NCBI RefSeq assembly: GCF_011745145.1
Contig: NZ_CP050191.1
Location: 3,446,804-3,510,803, forward strand
Length of the DNA stretch: 64,000 nucleotides
Direction of reading: 5' to 3'
Origin: Mycobacterium sp. DL440
Lineage (GTDB): Bacteria > Actinomycetota > Actinomycetes > Mycobacteriales > Mycobacteriaceae
A program made the position numbers and the translations under genes. This document shows positions 1 through 12,886 of the stretch, piece after piece; position 1 is the first letter of the stretch; each line of letters opens with the position of its first letter. The notes under the pieces were generated by a model that worked only from the letters and a program-made list of their open reading frames with translations, ran no database searches and was not told where the DNA came from.

Positions 1-82
1 CAACAAACAAAAACCACCAAACACACTATTGAGTTCTCAAACAACAGACTTTTTATTCTTTGTCACCCTGTTTTGGGGCAAC
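1..82 (-). promoter_or_regulatory. rRNA operon leader (antitermination region), operon continues off the left edge
   Basis: Read on the minus strand this stretch is the typical mycobacterial pre-16S leader: a TTGAG/CTCAA short dyad followed by the T/G-rich run TGTGTTTGGTGGTTTTTG. In mycobacteria this conserved leader holds the NusA/NusB-type antitermination and RNase processing signals before the 16S gene. The 16S gene itself is outside the window. Its place just downstream of murA matches the known murA-rrn order of mycobacteria. The start is set about 7 nt after the nearest -10 box. Confidence 0.8.
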
Positions 83-88
83 CCCACC

Positions 89-118
89 AGCTTAATCGGA
101 ATCTTGCCAGCGAGTCAA
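89..118 (-). promoter_or_regulatory. rRNA operon promoter, proximal
   Basis: The minus strand has TTGACT (113-118) and TAAGCT (89-94) with an 18-bp spacer. This is a SigA-type promoter of the kind found in tandem before mycobacterial rrn operons. The G/C-rich start region just after the -10 box (GGTGGGGTTGCCCC) resembles that of the next promoter upstream. Confidence 0.75.
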
Positions 119-163
119 GTTGCTCATTTTGGCTTATTTCATCCGGTCTGAGGCAACCTTGCC

Positions 164-193
164 AGCTTAGTAAGATCTCCGCTGGCTTGTCAA
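164..193 (-). promoter_or_regulatory. rRNA operon promoter, middle
   Basis: The minus strand has TTGACA (188-193), a perfect -35 box, and TAAGCT (164-169) with an 18-bp spacer. The -10 box and following bases repeat the proximal promoter 75 bp away, which suggests duplication of one promoter unit. Confidence 0.75.
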
Positions 194-239
194 GTCGCTC
201 CGGTCCGGGGTGTTTCACCCGCTCCGCGGCGACTTCAAA

Positions 240-269
240 AGATTAGCCCGAGCCAGGGTCCAAGGTCAA
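240..269 (-). promoter_or_regulatory. rRNA operon promoter, distal (candidate)
   Basis: The minus strand has TTGACC (264-269) and TAATCT (240-245) with an 18-bp spacer, the same geometry as the two downstream promoters. It lies just after the murA stop codon. It is weaker in match than the other two, so it is a candidate only. Confidence 0.5.
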
Positions 270-321
270 ATCGGCTGGTCAGCGCGATTTCGAGGTGGAC
301 GGACCAGCTCGAACGTGCTGG

Positions 322-1578
322 CTACGACCCTACTCTTTCGATCTCCGCTCCGAGGCTCAACAGGTTTTCCACGAACAACGGGTAACCGCGATCGATGTGG
401 AACACGTCGTGCACCTCGGTCTCGCCATCCGCGACCAAGCCGGCGAGGACCAGGCCGGCACCGGCGCGGATATCCGACGACCACACCGGCGCGCTCGAAA
501 GCTGCGGAATCCCCCGCACCACCGCGTGGTGTCCGTCGGTCCGAGCGTCCGCTCCCAGCCGGATCATCTCCTCGACAAACCGGAACCTGGCTTCGAACAC
601 GTTCTCGGTGATCATTGACGTCCCGTCGGCTACCGCCGCCAGCCCGATCGCCATCGGTTGCAGGTCGGTCGGGAAACCGGGGAACGGCAGCGTCGCCACG
701 TTCACCGCCTTGGGACGCTCGTACTGAACCACCCGAAATCCGTCATCGTTCTGGGTCACGGTCGCGCCGGCGTCGTGCAACTTGTGCAGTACCAGCTGCA
801 GGTGTTGCGGGTCCACGCCCGTCACCGAGATGTCTCCGCGCGTCATCGCCGCGGCTATCCCCCACGTGGCTGCCACGATCCGGTCACCGATCACCCGGTG
901 TTGTGTGGGATAGAGCCGGTCGACACCGGTGATCGTCAGCGTCGACGTCCCCGCACCGCTGACCTTGGCGCCCATCTGGTTGAGCATCGCGCAGATGTCG
1001 ACGATGTCGGGTTCGCGCGCAGCGTTGTGGATCGTGGTGACACCTTCGGCGAGCACCGCCGCCATCAGGATGTTCTCCGTCGCCCCCACTGACGGGAACT
1101 CCAGCTGGATCTCGGCACCCCGCAGACGATCGGCCTCGGCCACCACACAGCCGTGCTCGATATTGCAGGTCGCCCCCAACTGCCGTAGCCCGGCCTGGTG
1201 CATGTCGAGCGGCCGCGACCCGATCGCGTCACCGCCGGGAAGCGCAACCTTGGCCTTCTTGCAGCGTCCGACGAGAGGTCCCAGCACGCATACCGAGGCG
1301 CGGAACTGGCGGACCGCCGCGAAATCGGCGTCGTACTTGGGTTCGTCGGGCGACGTGATCCGCACAGTGTCACCGTCCAACTCGACAGTGGCGCCCAACC
1401 CCCGCAGCACCTCGGCCATCAGCGGCACGTCGAGGATGTCGGGGCAATTGGTGATCGTGCTCGTGCCCTCGGCCAGCAACGAGGCGGCCATCAGTTTCAG
1501 CACACTGTTCTTCGCGCCACCGACAGCAACTTCGCCTGATAACCGGTTTCCGCCGGTCACCAAGAATCGCTCGCTCAC
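322..1578 (-). CDS. murA: UDP-N-acetylglucosamine 1-carboxyvinyltransferase
   Basis: This cytosolic enzyme transfers enolpyruvate from PEP to UDP-GlcNAc, the first committed step of peptidoglycan synthesis. The 418-residue protein has the full EPT fold length. The active-site loop reads GGDAIGSRP with Asp117 where most bacteria have Cys, the change known to make mycobacterial MurA insensitive to fosfomycin. The start is GTG. A TACACT -10 box ends 7 nt before it and there is no Shine-Dalgarno sequence, so the mRNA is probably leaderless. The gene is followed by the rRNA promoters and is divergent from the adenosyltransferase gene. Confidence 0.98.
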   Translation of the reverse strand: MSERFLVTGGNRLSGEVAVGGAKNSVLKLMAASLLAEGTSTITNCPDILDVPLMAEVLRGLGATVELDGDTVRITSPDEPKYDADFAAVRQFRASVCVLGPLVGRCKKAKVALPGGDAIGSRPLDMHQAGLRQLGATCNIEHGCVVAEADRLRGAEIQLEFPSVGATENILMAAVLAEGVTTIHNAAREPDIVDICAMLNQMGAKVSGAGTSTLTITGVDRLYPTQHRVIGDRIVAATWGIAAAMTRGDISVTGVDPQHLQLVLHKLHDAGATVTQNDDGFRVVQYERPKAVNVATLPFPGFPTDLQPMAIGLAAVADGTSMITENVFEARFRFVEEMIRLGADARTDGHHAVVRGIPQLSSAPVWSSDIRAGAGLVLAGLVADGETEVHDVFHIDRGYPLFVENLLSLGAEIERVGS

Positions 1579-1585
1579 GCCGGTT

Positions 1586-1591
1586 AGTGTA
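1586..1591 (-). promoter_or_regulatory. -10 box of murA, probable leaderless transcript
   Basis: TACACT on the minus strand ends 7 nt upstream of the murA GTG, so transcription should begin at or next to the start codon. No ribosome-binding site lies in the 7-nt gap. Leaderless mRNAs are common in mycobacteria; here it is inferred from spacing only. Confidence 0.5.
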
Positions 1592-1675
1592 GACAGCCTG
1601 CCGTCGAGTTTCCGCCTGCTCGGACAGATCCGTCGAGCCCGGCGGGCTTGTCCTCAAGCCCGGTACGGTTCAGCT

Positions 1676-2248
1676 ATGGCGGTTCATCTCACCCGTATCT
1701 ATACCCGCACCGGCGACGACGGCACGACCGGGCTGAGTGACTTCAGCAGGGTTTCCAAGAATGATTCGAGGTTGGCGGCCTACGCCGACTGTGACGAAGC
1801 CAACGCGGCCATCGGCGTCGCCGTAGCCCTGGGCGGACCCGATCAGCAAATCCTGGCGACACTACGCCAGATTCAGAACGACCTGTTCGACGCGGGAGCG
1901 GATCTGTCCACTCCTCTGGTCGAGAACCCCGAGCACCCGCCATTGCGGATCTCCCAGGCCTATATCGACCGCCTGGAGAAGTGGTGCGACGAGTTCAATG
2001 AGTCGCTGCCCGCACTGAACTCGTTCATCCTTCCCGGGGGAACTCCGCTGTCGGCACTCCTGCATGTCGCCCGGACTGTGGCTCGCCGCGCCGAGCGGTC
2101 GGCCTGGATTGCCGTGGACGAGCACGGGGACTCGGTCAGCGTTCTGCCGGCGAAGTACCTCAACCGGCTGTCGGATCTGTTGTTCATCCTGTCGCGGGTC
2201 GCGAACCCGGAGGGAGATGTCCTCTGGAAGCCTGGCCAGGCTCAGTAA
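1676..2248 (+). CDS. Cob(I)alamin adenosyltransferase, PduO type
   Basis: The enzyme transfers the adenosyl group of ATP to cob(I)alamin to make coenzyme B12, needed by methylmalonyl-CoA mutase and similar enzymes. The 190-residue protein has the N-terminal ATP-binding motif TRTGDDGTTGL at about residues 9-19 and the C-terminal helical part with a conserved RRAERS stretch. The ATG at 1676 was chosen because the protein begins there with the family motif. A TACGGT box ends 6 nt before it, so this gene too may be leaderless. It corresponds to Rv1314c beside murA in M. tuberculosis. Its end overlaps the convergent DUF2550 gene by 7 bp. Confidence 0.93.
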   Translation: MAVHLTRIYTRTGDDGTTGLSDFSRVSKNDSRLAAYADCDEANAAIGVAVALGGPDQQILATLRQIQNDLFDAGADLSTPLVENPEHPPLRISQAYIDRLEKWCDEFNESLPALNSFILPGGTPLSALLHVARTVARRAERSAWIAVDEHGDSVSVLPAKYLNRLSDLLFILSRVANPEGDVLWKPGQAQ

Positions 2249-2688
2249 TTCCGGCGCCGAGCTCGCGGCGAGGGCCGCGACTCGTGCCATGACGTGAACG
2301 CCGTCAGCGCTCCCCGGTCCAAGGCGATCTCATAGCCTTGCCGGCGTTCGGGGCTGATGTCGCGCAGTTCGAGAATCACGATCTGATCGGTCATGATGTC
2401 GAACTCGTCGCCACGCGGAGGGCGGCGCGACACCACTTCCAGCCCCCGCCGGCTCAATCGCCGATCAGGCCACCACCGCATGCTGGACAGCCGGTAGAAC
2501 CCGGCCTCCCCACCGCGGTAGCGCATCACTCCATGGCGCCAGCCGTGGCCGCCGTCGGCGGGATAATCGCGCAGGATGGCCGCTGTTCCGCCGACCTGTC
2601 GCAACTTCCACAATCGGTAGCTCAGGGCACCGACCGCCAGCAGCAGAACGCAGACGAGCGCGACCATGCCGATCATGGGCGCGCTCAT
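2242..2688 (-). CDS. DUF2550 membrane-anchored protein
   Basis: The protein has 148 residues, with one N-terminal membrane segment at about residues 5-24 (MIGMVALVCVLLLAVGALSY), then a basic, tryptophan-rich soluble domain with an RYRGGEAGFYRL stretch. This matches the mycobacterial DUF2550 family (Rv1312), which always sits just after atpC; its function is unknown. It starts 15 nt after atpC and is probably the last gene of the ATP synthase operon. The C-terminus is strongly basic (RPSPRARRRNY). Family assignment is firm; a role in ATP synthase assembly would be a guess from position. Confidence 0.88.
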   Translation of the reverse strand: MSAPMIGMVALVCVLLLAVGALSYRLWKLRQVGGTAAILRDYPADGGHGWRHGVMRYRGGEAGFYRLSSMRWWPDRRLSRRGLEVVSRRPPRGDEFDIMTDQIVILELRDISPERRQGYEIALDRGALTAFTSWHESRPSPRARRRNY

Positions 2689-2703
2689 CCGTCGTCTCTG
2701 TCG

Positions 2704-3069
2704 TCAGTCGATCTGGCCGACGGCGCGCAGCCGCGCCCGACCCCATGCCGCTGTCCGCTCGTCGTCGGACTCAGCATCCCGCTTGGCGGAGTCAGCGTCG
2801 ATCTCGGATTCGAACTGAGCGTTCTCCACCAGGATCCGGACCGTCTCCTCGGTCACCGACAGGAAGCCGCCGTCGACGGCGATCCGTAGATCGTCCTCGC
2901 CTTCACGCTCGACCCGCACCATGGCGTCATCGACGAGCTCCGCGACCAACGGAATGTGCCGCGGCAGGATGCCGATCTCACCAGCGGTGGTCCGGGTGAA
3001 GACGAACGTAGCGGTGCCGGACCAGAGCTCACGCTCGACGGCAACGATCTCGACGTTCAAATCAGCCAT
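2704..3069 (-). CDS. atpC: ATP synthase epsilon subunit
   Basis: This is the central-stalk subunit of F1 that regulates rotation and ATP hydrolysis. The 121-residue protein has the N-terminal beta-sandwich typical of the family ([11 protein letters not shown] near residues 35-45, VDGGFLSV near 66-73) and a short C-terminal helical part, shorter than in E. coli as is usual in mycobacteria. It lies 63 nt after atpD in the operon and 15 nt before the DUF2550 gene. Confidence 0.97.
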   Translation of the reverse strand: MADLNVEIVAVERELWSGTATFVFTRTTAGEIGILPRHIPLVAELVDDAMVRVEREGEDDLRIAVDGGFLSVTEETVRILVENAQFESEIDADSAKRDAESDDERTAAWGRARLRAVGQID

Positions 3070-3132
3070 GTCACACCACCTCTCGAATAGGAACGCTCAG
3101 CTCAACCCATTGGTTCTTCGCGCAAGCGCTCA

Positions 3133-4575
<1,443 letters not shown>

Positions 4576-4601
4576 CTACGAGGCTTTCGTCTTTGGTCCG
4601 G

Positions 4602-5525
4602 CTAGCGCGCGTCGGCCAGCGCGTTCGCGCCGCCCACGATCTCGCTGATTTCCTGGGTGATCTGCGCCTGACGTTCGCGGTTGGCCGCCAGCGTGAGTGC
4701 CTTGATCAGATCGTCGGCGTTGTCGGTGGCCGACTTCATGGCGCGCCGGCGCGAAGCCGACTCCGAGGCCGCCGCCTCCAGCAGCGCCGCGTACACGCGG
4801 GTGGCTATATAACGAGGGAGTAGCGCATCAAAAAGATCCTCGGCATTCGGCTCGAACGAGTAGAGCGTGTGCGGACCGGTTTCCACCTCACCGACGTACT
4901 CGACGACCAGCGGCGCAATCCGATGCGCCACGGCGGTCTGCGAGAGCATCGACCGGAACTCGGTAGAGACGATGTGCAGTTCGTCGACGCCCAGAATGCC
5001 GTCGGCCCCCGCATCATCGCCGTCATCGTCAGCGCCGGACATGAACGCCGTCACCAGGGTGTCGGCGATCTCCTTGGCGTTGGTGTACTCCGGACGCTCC
5101 GAGAAGCCGGTCCAGGACTCGACGACGGTGCGCTGACGGAAGCTGTAGTAGCCCAAGGCCTTTCGGCCGACGACGTAGAGCACCGGGGTCTTGCCCTCGT
5201 CCCGCAGCAGCGAGAACAGTTCTTCGGCCCGGCGCAGCACGTTGGCGTTGTAACCGCCGCAGAGACCGCGGTCCGAGGACACCACGAGCACACCGGCCCG
5301 TTTGGGGTTCTCCCGCTGAACGAGCAACGGGTGATCCAGGGCGCTGGCACCCGCAAGCTCGGTGAGCATGTTGGTGATCTCGGTGGAGTAGGGCCGGGCC
5401 GCATCAACCCGGGCCTGTGCCTTGGCGATCCGCGATGTGGCGATCAGCTCCTGTGCCTTCGTGATCTTCTTGATCGACGAGGCGGAGCGGATGCGCCCGC
5501 GAAGCTCGCGAAGTGTGGCTGCCAT
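4602..5525 (-). CDS. atpG: ATP synthase gamma subunit
   Basis: This rotor shaft of F1 has 307 residues. The N- and C-terminal coiled-coil helices are present (residues 1-55 and about 245-307). An acidic insert, [14 protein letters not shown] at about residues 163-176, is the mycobacteria-specific gamma loop that has been linked to suppression of ATP hydrolysis and to coupling. The gene begins 7 nt after the atpA stop. Confidence 0.98.
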   Translation of the reverse strand: MAATLRELRGRIRSASSIKKITKAQELIATSRIAKAQARVDAARPYSTEITNMLTELAGASALDHPLLVQRENPKRAGVLVVSSDRGLCGGYNANVLRRAEELFSLLRDEGKTPVLYVVGRKALGYYSFRQRTVVESWTGFSERPEYTNAKEIADTLVTAFMSGADDDGDDAGADGILGVDELHIVSTEFRSMLSQTAVAHRIAPLVVEYVGEVETGPHTLYSFEPNAEDLFDALLPRYIATRVYAALLEAAASESASRRRAMKSATDNADDLIKALTLAANRERQAQITQEISEIVGGANALADAR

Positions 5526-5532
5526 TGGTTAC

Positions 5533-7182
<1,650 letters not shown>

Positions 7183-7228
7183 GGTTTTTCGTCTTCCTAC
7201 CTTGTTCTTGGGTGGTTCGTGGTTCGGG

Positions 7229-8566
7229 TTAGTCCGGCAGCTGGCTGGCCGCTGCGGCCAATCGGGACGAGATCGAGCCGTCGATCACTTCGTCACCGAC
7301 GGTGATCGACAGGCCACCGAGCAGTTCCGGGTCGACATGCAACTGCACTGACACCGGGTGTCCGTAGATGCGGGTGAGCACCTCCGACAGCCGGGTCCGC
7401 TGGGCATCGGTCAGGTCAGCCGCGGCGGTCACGTGAGCGACCACTTCACCGCGACGGGCGACTGCGAGCTCGGCCAGGTCAATGACGGCCTCGTCGGCAC
7501 GCTCACCGCGCAGCAGTCCCACAGTCTGGGCCAGCAGCGCCGCTGCCGTCCCGTTTCCACTCGCGTTACCGCCGAGAACCTTGTCCAGCAAGGCGACTCG
7601 ACCGTCAACCGGGGTGGTGTAGTCACTCAGCAAGGCCGAGAGTTTGGGCTCGGCGTCGAGCAGGCGACCGAACCGGAACAGTTGGTCCTCCACTTCGTCC
7701 ACCTCACCGGCGGTCTCGGCGCGCTTGAGCAGGGCCAGACGTGCGGTGTGTTCAATGGCGTCGACCAGGTTCGATTCGGTCGACCAGCGCTGCGAGACGG
7801 CAGTCCGCAGCACGTCCAGTGTGGTGTTGCCGACCTTGCCAGACAGCAGACGGTCGACCAGTTCGGCCTTGGCGGCAGTCTCGTCGGCCGGCTGGGCCAG
7901 GTGCCGGTTCAGCGTCGACTCCGACAGCAGCAGCTTGGCGACCGAGGTCAGCTCCTCAGCCAGCGTGGTCAGCCCATCGGCGTCCAGACCGCCCGCGACA
8001 GAGTCGAACTTTCCAACCACGGCAGCCAGCGACTCGCGACTCGCCGCACGCAGCTTCGCCGTGGCGGCGGTGTCGATCACCACTGCCGACGGCGCCATCT
8101 GGTCGAGCTCGGCGAGAAACCGGTCGACCGTGGCGGCCTGCGCGGCCGGGTCGGCGACATGTGCCCGCACCAGAGCGTCGGCCTTGGCCACCGACTCTGA
8201 TCCGAGACCAGTCCGCAGCTGACGGATGAGCTGCTGGCGCATCAGCTGTACCTGCTGAACACCCTGCGCCTTGATCCGCTCGGCATCCGTGCCGGCCTGC
8301 TCGGCCAGCTGAGCGGCGATCCGCTCGGAGTCATGCGAGGCCTCGTCGGTCACCTTGGTCGATTCAGCCTTGGCGTCCGCGAGTGCCTTGGCGTGCATCT
8401 CATCGGCATCGGCGAGCTTCTTCGCCGCATCCGCACTCTCGGCGAGCGCGACCCGCACGGCATCCTGCTGCTTCTGCATCAGGCTCCGCACCGGCGGCAC
8501 CACCCACTTGATGATGATGTAGGCGATGACGGCAAAGCCGATCAGCTGCCCGATAAATATCGACAT
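7229..8566 (-). CDS. atpH: ATP synthase fused b-delta subunit
   Basis: The 445-residue fusion has an N-terminal membrane segment (residues 5-25) and b-type coiled coil up to about residue 165, then a linker and a C-terminal delta domain (about 270-445) ending in the typical [18 protein letters not shown] stretch. It serves as one peripheral-stalk strand plus the cap on F1. The fusion is a hallmark of mycobacteria. Its ATG follows directly after the TAG of atpF with no gap, so translation is probably coupled. Some databases call it atpFH. Confidence 0.97.
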   Translation of the reverse strand: MSIFIGQLIGFAVIAYIIIKWVVPPVRSLMQKQQDAVRVALAESADAAKKLADADEMHAKALADAKAESTKVTDEASHDSERIAAQLAEQAGTDAERIKAQGVQQVQLMRQQLIRQLRTGLGSESVAKADALVRAHVADPAAQAATVDRFLAELDQMAPSAVVIDTAATAKLRAASRESLAAVVGKFDSVAGGLDADGLTTLAEELTSVAKLLLSESTLNRHLAQPADETAAKAELVDRLLSGKVGNTTLDVLRTAVSQRWSTESNLVDAIEHTARLALLKRAETAGEVDEVEDQLFRFGRLLDAEPKLSALLSDYTTPVDGRVALLDKVLGGNASGNGTAAALLAQTVGLLRGERADEAVIDLAELAVARRGEVVAHVTAAADLTDAQRTRLSEVLTRIYGHPVSVQLHVDPELLGGLSITVGDEVIDGSISSRLAAAASQLPD

Positions 8567-9082
8567 CTACTGCGTCCCACCTGATTTCACGTCGATGCCC
8601 AAAATTCGGTCGGCCAGGATCTGCGAGAGCCCGTCCACCGACGACTCCAGACCCGACCGCACTCCGGCACCCTGGGCAGCAAGCTGCTCATCGGCCTGGC
8701 TCACGGCTTCGGCCACTTCGGTGTTGGCTTCGGCACGCTTGGCATCGACCACTTCGCGGCCCGCTGCGCGGGCCTCGTCACGGATTGCAGATGCCTGGGT
8801 ACGCGCCCCGGCCATCGCCTCGTCATAGTCGGCCTGTGCCGCGGCCACCTGTTCGGCTGACTTCCGATTGTCGGCGGTGGTCTTGGCCAGCATCGCTTCG
8901 CGCTCTGCCAGCACCTTGCCGACCGGTGGCACAACCCATTTCGCGATCACACCGAGCGTGATCAGGAAAATGATCAGCACGGCGAAGAAGGTGCCGTTGG
9001 GAACCAGGAAGTTGCTCTGGCCCCCACCGCCTTCTTCCGCTGCCTGGCTTGCAGCCAGGATCGTTGCGCTCAGTTCACCCAT
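8567..9082 (-). CDS. atpF: ATP synthase b subunit
   Basis: This is the second peripheral-stalk strand (171 residues). One membrane helix (about residues 28-50, FAVLIIFLITLGVIAKWVV) is followed by a long Ala/Glu-rich coiled coil. It pairs with the b part of the fusion protein. It starts 9 nt after atpE. Confidence 0.97.
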   Translation of the reverse strand: MGELSATILAASQAAEEGGGGQSNFLVPNGTFFAVLIIFLITLGVIAKWVVPPVGKVLAEREAMLAKTTADNRKSAEQVAAAQADYDEAMAGARTQASAIRDEARAAGREVVDAKRAEANTEVAEAVSQADEQLAAQGAGVRSGLESSVDGLSQILADRILGIDVKSGGTQ

Positions 9083-9091
9083 GCTGATGGA

Positions 9092-9427
<336 letters not shown>

Positions 9428-9432
9428 TCAGC

Positions 9433-10218
9433 TCAGTGCGCATGGCCGTCTTCGTGGTCCAGCTCCATCGACTGGCTGAAGTACAGGATCGTCAACAGCG
9501 AGAAGATGAATGCCTGGATCAGGCCGACGAACAGGTCGAAGGTCTTCCAGATCGCGTTCGGCGCCCACTGGATGTACCAGGGGAACATCGCGATCAGCGC
9601 AACCAGGATGCCGCCGGCGAAGATGTTGCCGAAAAGTCGGAGGGCCAGCGAGATCGGCTTGGCGATCTCTTCGACGATGTTGATCGGCGCCAGGAACGCG
9701 ACGTGGCCCTTGATCACCTTGACCGGGTGCCCGATGATGCCACGACGCCAGATACCGGCGGCGTGGTAGGCGAGGAACACGAACAGGGCCAGGGCCAGCA
9801 CGAAGTTGATGTCGGAGGCCGGCGGCTTGTACCACTCGGCGGCGGCGCCGTCCGCTCCTCCGTACTGCAGCGGCAGCACCGCCAGCCAGTTGGAGATCAG
9901 GATGAAGACGAAGATCGTCACCGACAGCGGCAGCACGAAGGGGGCGACCTTCATACCGATCGAGCCCTCGATCTGCTGACGCATCTGGATGGTCAACGCC
10001 TCCCAGAACAGCTGCACACCGCCCGGCACGCCGGTCGAGGTGACCTTGGCCCGCAGGACGAACGCCAGGGCGATCACGATCACCGCGGTGACCGCGGTGG
10101 CCAGGATGGTGTCACCGTTGAACGTCATCCCGAACAGCTCGAACACCATCGTGTGGTGGCCGACGTGGATGGCGGCGCCACCCTCTTCGGCAGCGAGCAC
10201 GGTCGTCGTCTGAGTCAT
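9433..10218 (-). CDS. atpB: ATP synthase a subunit
   Basis: This is the membrane stator of Fo forming the proton half-channels with the c-ring. The 261-residue protein has at least five hydrophobic segments and the conserved arginine motif [12 protein letters not shown] in helix 5. I chose the ATG at 10218 ([14 protein letters not shown]) because the family begins about there. The longer frame from 10257 would add 13 residues that overlap the upstream gene. With the chosen start the overlap with the atpI-like gene disappears (its stop is at 10229). Confidence 0.96.
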   Translation of the reverse strand: MTQTTTVLAAEEGGAAIHVGHHTMVFELFGMTFNGDTILATAVTAVIVIALAFVLRAKVTSTGVPGGVQLFWEALTIQMRQQIEGSIGMKVAPFVLPLSVTIFVFILISNWLAVLPLQYGGADGAAAEWYKPPASDINFVLALALFVFLAYHAAGIWRRGIIGHPVKVIKGHVAFLAPINIVEEIAKPISLALRLFGNIFAGGILVALIAMFPWYIQWAPNAIWKTFDLFVGLIQAFIFSLLTILYFSQSMELDHEDGHAH

Positions 10219-10228
10219 ATAGGTCAGC

Positions 10229-10672
10229 TCAACCCTTCGATTCCGTATCCAAGACATCCAGGCCGTTAGAGCGGATCTTCCGCAGCACGGGGATGCTGGT
10301 GCTCATCACCAGCAGGGCCTGGAAAATCGCCAACCCGAACAGCACCGCGATGCCGCTGGGCTTGAAGACAAACGCGATGGCGAGTGCGATCGCGGTGATG
10401 ATCAGCAGCCGCGTCGCGGAGTTCACGGCCATTTTCTTCTTGAGCGGGTGGTCCTCGGCCGTGATCGATTCGACGGCGCGACGCACCAGCAAGGCGTTGA
10501 CCAAACCGAGGACCAGGCCGACACCGAAGAAGACTCCGAAGAAGATGTGCCCGGTGAATCCGGCGGCCAATACGGCCAGCGCGGTCAGTACTACGCAAAC
10601 AATCAGGAGACGCAGCGGCCGGAAGGCCACCGATGGGAACACCAACGGCGCGTTCTGCGCTGGTGTCGTCAC
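10229..10672 (-). CDS. AtpI-like ATP synthase accessory membrane protein
   Basis: The 147-residue protein has four predicted membrane segments (about 20-40, 44-65, 87-105, 108-130). It is the first gene of the atp operon and corresponds to Rv1303. Members of the AtpI family help c-ring assembly or Mg transport in other bacteria; here the role is inferred from position. The start is GTG. A 266-bp gap separates it from wecA and should hold the operon promoter, but I could not pick one with confidence. Confidence 0.88.
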   Translation of the reverse strand: MTTPAQNAPLVFPSVAFRPLRLLIVCVVLTALAVLAAGFTGHIFFGVFFGVGLVLGLVNALLVRRAVESITAEDHPLKKKMAVNSATRLLIITAIALAIAFVFKPSGIAVLFGLAIFQALLVMSTSIPVLRKIRSNGLDVLDTESKG

Positions 10673-10938
10673 CGCTTCACCCCAATCCCGCCGTTACGGA
10701 AAGCTGTCCCCTCGGATGCGCCGGCGACGTATACCGCCTGGCAAAACCCTGTGCGTGCCCGACGAGAATATCGGAGGGCAACGGGCGGGCTGAAATCACC
10801 CACGGGGTAGCTCCCTTTGTCGGTCGTTGATCGGCACCTGACGGTTCGTCGAACCGATGGGCCGGGCCGGCAACCCGCGAGGTTTTTCGGGTTCTGGCAG
10901 CACGGTACCACATGGTAGGCACCCTAAAACGGGGCCTA

Positions 10939-12186
10939 CTACTTTTTGTCGTACTCCCCTTCGTGCTCGTCGGCGGACCCTTCATTTCCGCGTTGCAACA
11001 GCGGTATCAGCGTCACCACGATCGCCACCAGAATGGCCGCCGCGACCACCGCTCCGGTGTAGCGCGGATCGAAGAAAATGGTCGCCGCAGCACCGAAGGC
11101 GATAATGCCAACCCATAGGTAGATCAGCAGGACCGCTCGGCGATGTGAGTGCCCGATCTGCAGCAGCCGATGGTGCAGATGCATCTTGTCGGGGCTGAGC
11201 GGACTCCGGCCGGCCCGGGTCCGCCGCACGATGGCCAGCAACGTATCCAGGGCAGGCACCAGCATCACGGCGATCACCAGTAGGAACGGCGACATCAGCG
11301 CGAAAACGTCGCGGGCACCGTAGGCGTTCTGCGAGATCGGCCCGGCGGCCGTGGTCGACGCCGCACCCAACATCAGGCCGATCAGCATCGAACCGGAGTC
11401 GCCCATGAAGATCTTGGCCCGGTGAAAATTGTGCGGCAGGAAGCCCAGACAGGCGCCGGCCAGAACCACCGAGATCACCGCGGGCGGGTAGAACAGCACG
11501 TCGCCACCGTGATCGCGCAACAGCCCGACCGAGAAGATGCAGATCGCCAGCGCCGTGATCAGCCCCAGGCCGGCGGCCAGACCGTCCAGCCCATCGACGA
11601 AGTTCATCGCGTTGACGATCGACACCGTCAGCGCGAGCGTCAACAGGATCGACGACACCTGGTCGAGCACGATGGTGCCCACTCCCCCGATCGGGATGTA
11701 GAGCACGCTCCAGGCCACACCCATGGTGACCAGCACGCTGGCCGCGGTGATCTGCCCGGCGAACTTGGTCAGGGCGTCCAGGCCCCAACGGTCGTCGATC
11801 AACCCGATGGCCATGATCAGCCCGCCCGCCACCACCACTGCCGGCATACCGGTGGAGTAGACGAAACCCCGGGTGAGTGCGGGCAGTTGGGAGGCCAGCA
11901 GCACCGCAGCGGCCACCCCGATGTACATCGCCAACCCGCCCATCCGCGGTATCGGTTGTACGTGGACATCACGTTCGCGCGGATAGGCGACGGCTCCGAT
12001 CCGGATGGCGAGCACGCGCACCCAGCCGGTGGCGAAATACGTGATGATGGCGGCGGTCAGCCCGACAAGCGCGAGTTCACGCAGCGGAACACCGGCGCCC
12101 CGGTCCGACAGAGCGAGAAGCCCGGAATTGACCGCGGGAAGCACTGCGTCACCGGCCGACATCACCGATGAACCGTACTGCAGCAA
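10939..12186 (-). CDS. wecA: UDP-GlcNAc:decaprenyl-phosphate GlcNAc-1-phosphate transferase
   Basis: This polytopic membrane enzyme (about 11 helices) starts arabinogalactan linker synthesis by making decaprenyl-PP-GlcNAc. MraY/WecA family signatures are VSIVNAMNFVDGLDGLAAG, KIFMGDSGSMLIG and the late HLHHRLLQIGHSHRR. The start is uncertain: a TTG at 12186 has a GGAG 10 nt upstream and gives an MLQYG N-terminus like the mycobacterial homologue, while the ATG at 12162 lacks a clear ribosome-binding site. The gene follows the Sua5-family gene by 7 nt with the TTG start. It is the counterpart of Rv1302 (rfe). Confidence 0.95.
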   Translation of the reverse strand: MLQYGSSVMSAGDAVLPAVNSGLLALSDRGAGVPLRELALVGLTAAIITYFATGWVRVLAIRIGAVAYPRERDVHVQPIPRMGGLAMYIGVAAAVLLASQLPALTRGFVYSTGMPAVVVAGGLIMAIGLIDDRWGLDALTKFAGQITAASVLVTMGVAWSVLYIPIGGVGTIVLDQVSSILLTLALTVSIVNAMNFVDGLDGLAAGLGLITALAICIFSVGLLRDHGGDVLFYPPAVISVVLAGACLGFLPHNFHRAKIFMGDSGSMLIGLMLGAASTTAAGPISQNAYGARDVFALMSPFLLVIAVMLVPALDTLLAIVRRTRAGRSPLSPDKMHLHHRLLQIGHSHRRAVLLIYLWVGIIAFGAAATIFFDPRYTGAVVAAAILVAIVVTLIPLLQRGNEGSADEHEGEYDKK

Positions 12187-12193
12187 GCTGAGA

Positions 12194-12856
12194 TCACTCC
12201 GTAGGTGTTGTTGTGAGCGTGGACGTTTCCACGCCCACGACCCTGGCGATGTCCGCCGCGCTGATCGGGCCGGTCCGCAGGATGCGGGGGTGGACGCCGG
12301 TGAGGTCGACGATCGTGGACGCGGCCTGTTGTTCGGCCGGCCCACCGTCGAGATAGACCTCGACCTTGTCGCCGAGTTGCTCGTGGGCCGCAGCTGCGGT
12401 CGTCGCGGCCGGCTGGCCCGAGACGTTCGCACTGGACTGGGCCATCGGGCCGACTTCCCGCAGCAGCTCGATGGCCACCGGGTGCATCGGCATCCGGAGC
12501 ATGACGCTGCCGTTGGCGTCCCCTAGGTCCCACTGCAGTGACGGCGCTTGTGTGACCACCAAGCTCAGCGCACCCGGCCAGAATGCGCGGATCAATTCGC
12601 GAGCAGCCGGCGGCACCGAATAGACCAGACCGTCGATGGTGTTCCACGAACCGACGAACACACCGACCGGCATGTTGCGGCCACGCCCCTTGGCGGCGAG
12701 CAGACTGCCGACGGCCTCCCGATCGAAGGCATCCGCCCCGATCCCGTAGACGGTGTCGGTCGGCATCACCACCAGCCGGCCGCCCTTGACCGCGCTGATC
12801 GCCGAGGCGATACCGGTCGCACGCTGCTCGGCATCGGTGCAATCGAAGATGGTCAT
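12194..12856 (-). CDS. L-threonylcarbamoyladenylate synthase (Sua5/YrdC family)
   Basis: The enzyme makes threonylcarbamoyl-AMP from threonine, bicarbonate and ATP for t6A modification of ANN-decoding tRNAs. The 220-residue protein carries the YrdC-domain signature KGGRLVVMPTDTVYGIG near residues 25-41 and a later SSANVSGQPA motif. It lies in a tight run with prmC and prfA, as in most actinobacteria (Rv1301). Confidence 0.95.
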   Translation of the reverse strand: MTIFDCTDAEQRATGIASAISAVKGGRLVVMPTDTVYGIGADAFDREAVGSLLAAKGRGRNMPVGVFVGSWNTIDGLVYSVPPAARELIRAFWPGALSLVVTQAPSLQWDLGDANGSVMLRMPMHPVAIELLREVGPMAQSSANVSGQPAATTAAAAHEQLGDKVEVYLDGGPAEQQAASTIVDLTGVHPRILRTGPISAADIARVVGVETSTLTTTPTE

Positions 12857-12886
12857 GTCGGCTCCCCGGTCGGTGCGCGCATCAAT

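Noticed and set aside
929..1675. Long N-terminal extension of the cobalamin adenosyltransferase frame antisense to murA
   Set aside because: It lies opposite murA and has no family similarity; the family N-terminus begins at the ATG 1676.
2242..2248. 7-bp convergent overlap of the adenosyltransferase and DUF2550 genes as a regulatory feature
   Set aside because: Short terminal overlaps are frequent in compact actinobacterial genomes and nothing further supports regulation.
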